From: Massilia timonae CCUG 45783
GTDB lineage: Bacteria > Pseudomonadota > Gammaproteobacteria > Burkholderiales > Burkholderiaceae_D
Reading direction: 5' to 3'
Assembly (NCBI RefSeq): GCF_000315425.1
Contig: NZ_JH992924.1
Location: 370,695-434,694, forward strand
DNA length: 64,000 bases
A model generated the notes under the pieces. It saw only the letters and a program-made list of their open reading frames with translations. It did not search any database and was not told where the DNA came from. Below, piece by piece: positions 56,314 to 64,000 of the stretch. Numbering within the stretch: position 1 is the first letter of the stretch; each line of letters opens with the position of its first letter. Position numbers and translations under genes: made by a program.

Positions 56314-56407
56314 ATCTAGTTGTCCAAATGCGCCGCACTCGTGTGCGCTGGGCAGCTGCCTCTCTCATCCGCGATCCCACATCACCCAGTTTTCAACAAG
56401 GAATATC

Positions 56408-57244
56408 ATGTCCAGCAATACCCCATTCGAAGCCGCCGACATCATCCGCGCCCGCAAGCCGGGTTTCGCCCCGCGTGTGGCGCTGATCCTCGGTTCCGGA
56501 CTGGGCGTGCTGGCCGAACAGCTGGTCGACGCGGTGTCGATCAGCTATGCCGACCTGCCGGGCTTCCCGATCTCCACCGTGCATGGCCACGCCGGCGAAC
56601 TGGTGCTGGGTACCCTGGCCGGCGTCCCGGTCGCCTGCATGAAGGGCCGCGGCCACTTCTATGAAGGCTACGGTCCGGGCGTGATGACCTCGGCCATCCG
56701 CACGCTCAAGGAAATCGGCTGCGAACTGCTGTTCGTCACCAATGCCGCCGGTTCGCTGCGCGTCGAAGCCGACGCCGGCAGCCTGGTCGCGATCACCGAC
56801 CATATCAACTTCCTGCCGGGCAGCCCGATGGCCGGCCCGAACGACGAGCGCTTCGGCCCGCGCTTCTTCAGCATGTCCAACGCCTATGACGCGGAGATCC
56901 GCGAGCAGGTCAAGCTTGTCGCGGCCGAGAAGGGCATCACCCTGCACGAAGGCGTGTACCTGGCCGCCGCCGGCCCGCACTTCGAGACCGTCGCCGAAAT
57001 CCGCGCCTTCAAGACGCTGGGCGCCGACGTGGTGGGCATGTCGCTGATCCCGGAAGTGATCGCCGCGCGCCACTGCGGCCTGAAGGTCGCCGCCGTCTCG
57101 GCCATCACCAACCTGGCCGAAGGCCTGTCGCCGTTCGCGCTGTCGCACGAGCAGACCCTGAAGTACGCCGCCGTCGCGGCGCAGGACATGGTCAAGCTGA
57201 TCCATGCGTACATCGAGCGCCTGGGTTCGACCCCGCGCGTTTGA
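56408..57244 (+). CDS. xapA: Purine nucleoside phosphorylase, XapA/trimeric type
   Basis: 278 residues. FAPRVALILGSGLGVLAEQL, LPGFPISTVHGHAGELVLG, CMKGRGHFYEGYG, GCELLFVTNAAGSLR and GMSLIPEVIAARHCGLKVAA match the trimeric phosphorylases and are especially close to E. coli xanthosine phosphorylase XapA. It splits inosine, guanosine or xanthosine with phosphate to base and (deoxy)ribose 1-phosphate. It is first of the xapA-deoB-deoC-ALDH-deoA-cdd series and supplies substrates to both DeoB and the xanthine dehydrogenase. The exact substrate range is inferred. Confidence 0.93.
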   Translation: MSSNTPFEAADIIRARKPGFAPRVALILGSGLGVLAEQLVDAVSISYADLPGFPISTVHGHAGELVLGTLAGVPVACMKGRGHFYEGYGPGVMTSAIRTLKEIGCELLFVTNAAGSLRVEADAGSLVAITDHINFLPGSPMAGPNDERFGPRFFSMSNAYDAEIREQVKLVAAEKGITLHEGVYLAAAGPHFETVAEIRAFKTLGADVVGMSLIPEVIAARHCGLKVAAVSAITNLAEGLSPFALSHEQTLKYAAVAAQDMVKLIHAYIERLGSTPRV

Positions 57245-57276
57245 GCGTAATCCATCCTTTTTTGAAAGCGAAGACC

Positions 57277-58470
57277 ATGTCACGCGCATTCATCCTCCTG
57301 CTTGATTCCTTCGGCCTCGGCGCATTGCCGGACGCCGACAAATACGGCGACGCGGGCGCCAACACCTTCGGCCACATCGCCAAGTGGGCGGCGAAAGAGG
57401 GCAAGCCGATGTCGCTGCCGAACCTGGAGAAACTGGGTCTCGCGGCTGCCGCGCACAAGGCGAGCGGCGAGTGGGCGCCCGGCTTCGACCTGCGCGATGG
57501 CTTCACTGGCGCCTGGGGCGTCGCCCGCGAGCAGTCGACCGGCAAGGACACGCAGAGCGGCCACTGGGAAATCGCCGGCGTGCCGGTGCTGTTCGACTGG
57601 GGTTACTTCCCCAAGACCGTGCCGTCGTTCCCGGCCGAGCTGACCGACAAGCTGCAAGCGCTGACCGGCGTGCCGGGCTGGCTGGGCAACTGCCACGCCT
57701 CGGGCACCACCGTCATCAACGAGCTGGGCGACGAGCACGTCGCCACAGGCAAGCCGATCCTGTATACCTCGGCCGACTCGGTGCTGCAGATCGCGGCCCA
57801 CGAAGAACACTTCGGCCTCGAGCGCCTGTACGAAGTCTGCGAAGCGGCCTACGAGCTGGTCAAGCCCTACAATATCGGCCGCGTGATCGCGCGTCCATTC
57901 GTGGGCGCCAACGGCGACTACAAGCGCACGTCGAACCGCCACGACTACGCCGTGCCGCCGATCGCGCCGACCCTGCTCGACCACGTCAAGGAAGCGGGCG
58001 GCGAGATGATCGCGCTCGGCAAGATCAGCGACATCTTCGCCGGCCAGGGCGTCACCCGCCTGGTCAAGGGCCCGGACAATATGGCGCTGTTCGACCGCCT
58101 GCTGGAAGTGGCCGACGAAGCGGGCGACAAGTCGCTCACTTTCGTCAACTTCGTCGACTTCGACATGCACTTCGGTCACCGCCGCGACGTCGCCGGCTAT
58201 GCGAACGCGCTGCACGAGCTGGACGCGCGCCTGCCGGAATTCATGGCCAAGCTGAAGGATGGCGACCTGGTCGTGATCACCGCCGACCACGGCTGCGACC
58301 CGACCGCGCCTGGCTCGGACCACACCCGCGAGCACATCCCGATGATCTTCTTCGGCCCGGGCGTGAAGGCGCAGGAACTGCCGACCGCCGACACCTTCTC
58401 GAGCATCGGCGCCACGCTGGCGCAGCACCTCGGCGTCAAACCACTTTCGAACGGAACCGCACTGTTATGA
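57277..58470 (+). CDS. deoB: Phosphopentomutase
   Basis: 397 residues of the alkaline-phosphatase superfamily. AFILLLDSFGLGALPDADKY, GNCHASGTTVINELG, DTQSGHWEIAGVPV, FDMHFGHRRDVAGYA and ADHGCDPTAPGSDHTREHIP carry the metal ligands and the phosphorylated threonine region. It converts ribose 1-phosphate and deoxyribose 1-phosphate to 5-phosphates. The ATG at 57277 gives the family N-terminus. The stop overlaps deoC by four bases. Confidence 0.97.
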   Translation: MSRAFILLLDSFGLGALPDADKYGDAGANTFGHIAKWAAKEGKPMSLPNLEKLGLAAAAHKASGEWAPGFDLRDGFTGAWGVAREQSTGKDTQSGHWEIAGVPVLFDWGYFPKTVPSFPAELTDKLQALTGVPGWLGNCHASGTTVINELGDEHVATGKPILYTSADSVLQIAAHEEHFGLERLYEVCEAAYELVKPYNIGRVIARPFVGANGDYKRTSNRHDYAVPPIAPTLLDHVKEAGGEMIALGKISDIFAGQGVTRLVKGPDNMALFDRLLEVADEAGDKSLTFVNFVDFDMHFGHRRDVAGYANALHELDARLPEFMAKLKDGDLVVITADHGCDPTAPGSDHTREHIPMIFFGPGVKAQELPTADTFSSIGATLAQHLGVKPLSNGTALL

Positions 58471-59423
58471 GCCAGCCCCTGGATTTCAAACGTAATACCG
58501 GCATTGCGCTGGACCTGGGCCTGGTGAACAGCCTCAAGGTCAACCGCAACGCGGCCGACCGCCGCGCCGCCAGCCTGGCGAACCGCCGCACGGTCAAGAA
58601 GGAATACCAGGCCGCCTGGCTGGTGCGCGCCATCGAGTGCATGGACCTGACCACGCTGAGCGGCGACGACACGCCGGGCCGCGTCGAGCGCCTGTGCATG
58701 AAGGCGATGCGTCCGCTGCGCGCCGATCTGATGCAGGCCCTCGGCCTCGAGACCCTGTCGACCGGCGCCGTGTGCGTGTACCACGAGATGATCCAGCCCG
58801 CGGTGAAAGTGATCCAGGGCCGCCTGCCGATCGCCGCCGTGTCGACCGCTTTCCCGGCCGGCCTGTCGAGCATGGAAACCAAGGTGCGCGAAATCGAATT
58901 GTCGGTGGCCGCGGGCGCCACCGAGATCGACATCGTCATCACCCGCCAGCACGTGTTGACCGGTAACTGGCAAGCGCTGTACGACGAGATGGTGGCGTAT
59001 CGCCAGGCGTGCGGCGAAGCGCACGTCAAGGCGATCCTGGCCACCGGCGACCTGGTGACCCTGGAAAACGTGGCCAAGGCCTCCTGGGTGTGCATGATGG
59101 GCGGCGCCGACTTCATCAAGACCTCGACCGGCAAGGAAGGCGTCAACGCCACCATTCCGGTGTCCCTGGTGATGGTGCGCGCGATCCGCGATTACTACGA
59201 ACAGACCGGCTTCCAGATCGGCTACAAGCCGGCCGGCGGCGTGTCGACCGCGAAGTCGGCGCTGCAATACCTGACCGTGATGAAGGAAGAACTGGGCAAC
59301 GACTGGCTGCAGCCGCACCTGTTCCGCATCGGCGCTTCCAGCCTGCTGACCGACATCGAGCGCCAGCTGGAGCACTACGTGACCGGGAACTACTCGGCCG
59401 CCCATCGCCACGCGCAACCTTAA
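58467..59423 (+). CDS. deoC: Deoxyribose-phosphate aldolase
   Basis: 318 residues; an aldolase TIM barrel. The Schiff-base lysine is in GGADFIKTSTGKEG and a second lysine in IGYKPAGGVSTAKSAL. It splits deoxyribose 5-phosphate into acetaldehyde and glyceraldehyde 3-phosphate. It is longer at the N-terminus than the 220-260 residues of E. coli DeoC, as in the DeoC2-like subfamily. The next gene is an aldehyde dehydrogenase, likely for the acetaldehyde produced. Confidence 0.96.
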   Translation: MSQPLDFKRNTGIALDLGLVNSLKVNRNAADRRAASLANRRTVKKEYQAAWLVRAIECMDLTTLSGDDTPGRVERLCMKAMRPLRADLMQALGLETLSTGAVCVYHEMIQPAVKVIQGRLPIAAVSTAFPAGLSSMETKVREIELSVAAGATEIDIVITRQHVLTGNWQALYDEMVAYRQACGEAHVKAILATGDLVTLENVAKASWVCMMGGADFIKTSTGKEGVNATIPVSLVMVRAIRDYYEQTGFQIGYKPAGGVSTAKSALQYLTVMKEELGNDWLQPHLFRIGASSLLTDIERQLEHYVTGNYSAAHRHAQP

Positions 59424-59437
59424 TTCCGGACTTCGTC

Positions 59438-61816
59438 ATGCCAACAATCAAAGAGATTCTGAACACCATGGATTACGGTCCTGCACCAGAGAGTACCAAG
59501 GAAGCGCTCGCGTGGCTGGACCAGCGTGGCCGCCGCTTCGGCCTGTTCATCGACAACGCCTGGAGCGAGGCCGGCGCGACCTTCGCCACCAACAATCCGG
59601 CTGACGGCAGCGAGCTGGCGCAGGTGACGCAGGCGACGCAGGACGACGTCGAACGCGCCGTCGCCGCCGCGCGCCGCGCGCAGCCGGGCTGGGTCGCCCT
59701 CGGCGGCCATGGCCGCGCCAAGATCATGTATGCCTTGTCGCGCCTGCTGCAAAAGCACGCGCGCCTGTTCGCGGTGCTCGAGACGCTCGACAACGGCAAG
59801 ACCATCCGCGAAACCCGCGACGCCGACCTGCCGTTAGCAAGCAGGCACTTCTATTATCACGCCGGCTGGGCGCAGCTGCAGTCCGAAGAATTCGCGGATT
59901 ACCGCGCCGTCGGCGTGGTGGGCCAGATCGTGCCGTGGAATTTCCCGCTCCTGATGCTGGCATGGAAGATCGCGCCGGCGCTGGCCGCCGGTAACACGGT
60001 CGTGTTCAAGCCGGCCGAGTACACGCCCTTGAGCGCGCTGCTGTTCGCCGAGATCTGCCAGCGCGCCGGCGTCCCAAGCGGCGTGGTCAACATCGTCACC
60101 GGCGACGGCCGCGTGGGCGAAGCGATCGTGAATCACCCTGGCATCGACAAGATCGCCTTCACCGGCTCGACCGAAGTCGGCCGCCTGATCCGCAAGGCCA
60201 CCGCAGGCAGCGGCAAGAAGCTGTCGCTGGAACTGGGCGGCAAGTCGCCGTTCATCGTGTTCGACGACGCCGACCTGGATGCGGCGGTCGAAGGCTTGGT
60301 CGATTCGATCTGGTTCAATCAGGGCCAGGTGTGCTGCGCCGGTTCGCGCCTGCTGGTGCAGGAGTCGGTCTATGACCGCTTCATCGCCAAGGTGAAGGCG
60401 CGCATGCAGAACCTGCGCGTCGGCTCGCCGCTGGACAAATCGAACGATATCGGCGCACTGGTCGATCCGGTGCAGCAGCAGCGCATCCACGGCCTCGTCG
60501 AATCGGCGCGCGCCGAGGGTTGCGAAGTGTGGCAGCCGAACGTCGAGCTGGCGACCACCGGCTCGTGGTATCTGCCGACCCTGATCACGGGCGCGTCGAC
60601 CTCGGCTGCCGTGGCCCAGGCCGAGATCTTCGGACCGGTCCTGGTGGCGATGAGCTTCCGCACCCCGGCCGAGGCGGTTCAGTTGGCCAACAACACCGTG
60701 TATGGCCTGGGGGCCTGCGTGTGGAGCGAGTCGATCAGCCTGGCGCTGGACGTGGTCCCGCAGATCAAGGCCGGTGTGGTGTGGATCAACACCGCCAACC
60801 AGTTCGACGCGGCTTGCGGCTTTGGCGGCTACAAGGAATCGGGCTATGGCCGCGAAGGCGGCAAGGAGGGCATGGTCGAGTACCTGACGCCGCTGGCGGA
60901 AGATGCGCGTCCAGCGGCGCCAATCGTGGCCGACAAAGCCAAGGCCAGGCCGGCGCAGGAAGACAGCCCGTTCGCGGTCGACCGCACCGCCAAGCTGTAC
61001 ATCGGCGGCAAGCAGGCCCGCCCTGACGGCGCCTACAGCCGCGCCATCCATGGCGCCAATGGCGACTTCCTGGCGGACATCGGCGAAGGCAGCCGCAAGG
61101 ACATCCGCAACGCCGTGGAAGCGGCGCACAAGGCCGCCGGCTGGACCAGGGCGACCGCGCACAACCGCGCGCAGGTGCTGTACTACATCGCCGAGAACCT
61201 GGCGATCCGCGCCGACGAATTCGCGCAGCGCATCGCGCAGCAGACCGGTTCGAAGGATGCGGCGCGCGAAGTGGCCGCCTCGATCGAGCGCCTGTTCTAC
61301 TGGGCGGCGTGGGCCGACAAGTACGACGGCGCGGCGCACCAGCCGCCGATGCACGGCATCACCGTCGCGCTCAACGAGCCGGTCGGCGTGATCGGCATCG
61401 TGTGCCCGAACGAGAACCCGCTGCTGGGCTTCATCTCGTTGGTGGCGCCGGCGCTGGCGCTGGGCAACCGCGTGGTGGCGGTGCCGTCGGAGCAGCATCC
61501 GTTATCGAGCATCGACCTGTACCAGGTGCTGGATACCTCGGACCTGCCGGGCGGCGCGCTGAACATCGTCACTGGCTCCGCCGACGAGCTGGCGCGCACA
61601 CTGGCGACGCATGGCGATATCGATGCGGTGTGGCGTCATGATGGTTCGGCGGAAGGCTGTGCCGAAGTCGAGCGTTTGTCGGCCGAATCGCTCAAGCGCA
61701 CCTGGACCGGCGGCGCCAAGGGCCGCGACTGGTTCGATCCGAAGCAGGCCTGCGGCCGCACGGTGCTGCAGCATGCGAGCCAGGTCAAGAATGTCTGGAT
61801 TCCGTACGGCGTGTAA
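59438..61816 (+). CDS. ALDH16-like protein with two aldehyde dehydrogenase domains
   Basis: 792 residues. The first domain (about 30-490) is complete: VVGQIVPWNFPLLM, FTGSTEVGRL, catalytic Glu in LSLELGGKSPF, catalytic Cys in FNQGQVCCAGSRL. The second (about 510-790) has the cofactor-binding start VIGIVCPNENPLLGFISLVA but lacks the Glu and Cys motifs and is shortened, as in the ALDH16 family, where it acts as a pseudo-domain. It lies between deoC and deoA and probably oxidises acetaldehyde from DeoC to acetate. The ATG at 59438 is 15 bases after deoC. Confidence 0.92.
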   Translation: MPTIKEILNTMDYGPAPESTKEALAWLDQRGRRFGLFIDNAWSEAGATFATNNPADGSELAQVTQATQDDVERAVAAARRAQPGWVALGGHGRAKIMYALSRLLQKHARLFAVLETLDNGKTIRETRDADLPLASRHFYYHAGWAQLQSEEFADYRAVGVVGQIVPWNFPLLMLAWKIAPALAAGNTVVFKPAEYTPLSALLFAEICQRAGVPSGVVNIVTGDGRVGEAIVNHPGIDKIAFTGSTEVGRLIRKATAGSGKKLSLELGGKSPFIVFDDADLDAAVEGLVDSIWFNQGQVCCAGSRLLVQESVYDRFIAKVKARMQNLRVGSPLDKSNDIGALVDPVQQQRIHGLVESARAEGCEVWQPNVELATTGSWYLPTLITGASTSAAVAQAEIFGPVLVAMSFRTPAEAVQLANNTVYGLGACVWSESISLALDVVPQIKAGVVWINTANQFDAACGFGGYKESGYGREGGKEGMVEYLTPLAEDARPAAPIVADKAKARPAQEDSPFAVDRTAKLYIGGKQARPDGAYSRAIHGANGDFLADIGEGSRKDIRNAVEAAHKAAGWTRATAHNRAQVLYYIAENLAIRADEFAQRIAQQTGSKDAAREVAASIERLFYWAAWADKYDGAAHQPPMHGITVALNEPVGVIGIVCPNENPLLGFISLVAPALALGNRVVAVPSEQHPLSSIDLYQVLDTSDLPGGALNIVTGSADELARTLATHGDIDAVWRHDGSAEGCAEVERLSAESLKRTWTGGAKGRDWFDPKQACGRTVLQHASQVKNVWIPYGV

Positions 61817-61838
61817 TCAGCCCGGAACCTCAAACCCT

Positions 61839-61916
61839 GTCATTCCCGCGCAGGCGGGAATCCAAGCAAGCTAGCGTATCGCGAACGACTTGGATTCCCG
61901 CCTCCGCGGGAATGAC
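61839..61916. repeat. Inverted pair of REP-like repeats between ALDH16 and deoA genes
   Basis: Two 28-base arms (61839-61866 and 61889-61916) are inverted copies of a GTCATTCCCGCG...GGAATCCAAG sequence with one mismatch. Each arm is itself palindromic. This is a REP/BIME-type repeat common in intergenic DNA of proteobacteria. It lies inside the deo operon and can form a strong hairpin that may alter deoA expression. Confidence 0.9.
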
Positions 61917-61949
61917 GTTTTCAAGCTATTAGCGAAAACGGACACAATC

Positions 61950-63272
<1,323 letters not shown>

Positions 63273-63286
63273 GCTGAGGACCAATC

Positions 63287-63691
63287 ATGAAATACGCGAA
63301 ACTGATCGATGAAGCGCGCGCCGCGCGCGAGCTGGCCTATGCCCCCTACTCGAAGTTCAAGGTAGGCGCCGCGCTGGAGTGCAAGGATGGCCGCATCTTC
63401 CGCGGCTGTAACGTGGAGAACGCCGCCTACGGCCTGTGCAACTGCGCAGAGCGCACCGCCTTGTTCAGCGCCATCGCCAGCGGCTACCAGCCGGGCGATT
63501 TCGCGGCCCTGGCCGTGATCGGCCAGACCGAGGGCCCGATCGCGCCTTGCGGCGCCTGCCGCCAGGTGATCCTGGAGCTGGGCGGCAACGAATTGCCGGT
63601 GGTGCTGACCAACCTGGGCGGCGACGTATTCGAGACCACTGCGGCGGCGCAGTTGCCGAATGCCTTCGGCGGGCGTGACCTGGGCAATTAA
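63287..63691 (+). CDS. cdd: Cytidine deaminase
   Basis: 134 residues, the homotetrameric type. Zinc ligands Cys53, Cys88 and Cys91 with catalytic Glu55 (NCAERTALF; PCGACRQ). It deaminates cytidine and deoxycytidine to uridine and deoxyuridine for the phosphorylases. It starts 14 bases after deoA with GAGGA upstream of the ATG. Confidence 0.96.
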   Translation: MKYAKLIDEARAARELAYAPYSKFKVGAALECKDGRIFRGCNVENAAYGLCNCAERTALFSAIASGYQPGDFAALAVIGQTEGPIAPCGACRQVILELGGNELPVVLTNLGGDVFETTAAAQLPNAFGGRDLGN

Positions 63692-63768
63692 ACAGGCCTT
63701 GTGATCCGCGATTCGGTCACCACCATGATGACATCCTTATATGCTTTAACCTGGAATTGGAGGTAGTC

Positions 63769-64000
63769 ATGAAGAAAGTCATCGTGCTGTTGAGTGGTGT
63801 GATCATCGCGGCGAGCGCCGCGGCCCAGGCGGACAAGACCAGTTCGAATACAACCCAGGCTGAACGGACGGGAACCGTCGATCGGCAGATTCCGGCCAAT
63901 ACCGACCGCGACAAGCGGGAGAATCCGGCCGCGGAAGGGCCGGAAAGCGCGAACATCGTCGACCCCGATTTCCAGGGCAGCAGCAAGCAGGAAACCACCG
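63769..64000 (+). CDS. Secreted small protein, partial
   Basis: The gene starts with ATG at 63769 after a clear TTGGAGG and is cut by the right edge after 77 codons. A signal peptide (KKVIVLLSGVIIAASAAAQA) is followed by a polar, low-complexity segment rich in Asn, Thr, Arg and acidic residues. I do not recognise a family. Confidence 0.6.
   Translation, partial: MKKVIVLLSGVIIAASAAAQADKTSSNTTQAERTGTVDRQIPANTDRDKRENPAAEGPESANIVDPDFQGSSKQETT

Noticed and set aside
56181-56407. Riboswitch in the xapA leader
   Set aside because: I found no purine-riboswitch core or other known aptamer pattern; the region is better explained as a divergent promoter.
61890-61949. Twenty-codon N-terminal extension of deoA starting SRLRGNDV after the first Met
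   Set aside because: It is a translation of the REP-like repeat; the ATG at 61950 gives the normal family N-terminus.

Overview
The window looks like a chromosomal segment of a GC-rich betaproteobacterium, most likely an Oxalobacteraceae member of the Massilia/Telluria type. This is inferred from the high GC, pilBC, the paired HAMP chemoreceptors, the Oar-type TonB receptor and the crtEXYIB/crtZ pigment cluster. I could run no database search, so the genus is a judgement.

Region 1 (1-7.9 kb) is a decaying metal-resistance patch. It holds the start of an outer-membrane efflux gene and a CzcI-like gene, facing a chromate locus (chrB, chrA). chrB is split by an IS21-type element with a clean 5-bp target duplication. 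chrA is cut off by an IS3-type element, which is itself interrupted by an IS110-type element carrying a probable bridge-RNA region. The patch ends abruptly against pilC.

Region 2 (7.9-17.1 kb, all minus strand) holds pilB-pilC, then a porin / short phosphate-binding-like protein / chemoreceptor operon, then a ClpP-like protease with a DUF4153 membrane protein.

Region 3 (17.2-41 kb) is largely devoted to purine and nucleic-acid use. It has uraH facing puuE, xdhA-xdhB-xdhC-guaD, an exported adenosine deaminase, a large Oar-like TonB receptor, a lipoprotein 5'-nucleotidase and a secreted S1/P1 nuclease. A MipA/OmpV protein and a second chemoreceptor separate these from a four-gene BMP-type nucleoside ABC transporter.

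Region 4 (41.3-53 kb) holds an alpha/beta hydrolase, a YciI-like protein, DUF969-DUF979-pcp, and the carotenoid cluster. In the cluster crtE-X-Y-I-B lies on the minus strand with a convergent, overlapping crtZ. The predicted product is zeaxanthin and its glucosides.

Region 5 (53-64 kb) returns to nucleosides: psuK-psuG-lysR on the minus strand, and xapA-deoB-deoC-ALDH16-deoA-cdd on the plus strand. Regions 3 and 5 together encode an almost complete path from extracellular nucleic acid to nucleosides, bases, sugar phosphates, acetaldehyde/acetate and ureides. The most interesting items are the IS110 bridge-RNA candidate inside a nested insertion, the operator layout at the psuK promoter (a kinase with its own DNA-binding domain), and this dispersed nucleic-acid scavenging locus.
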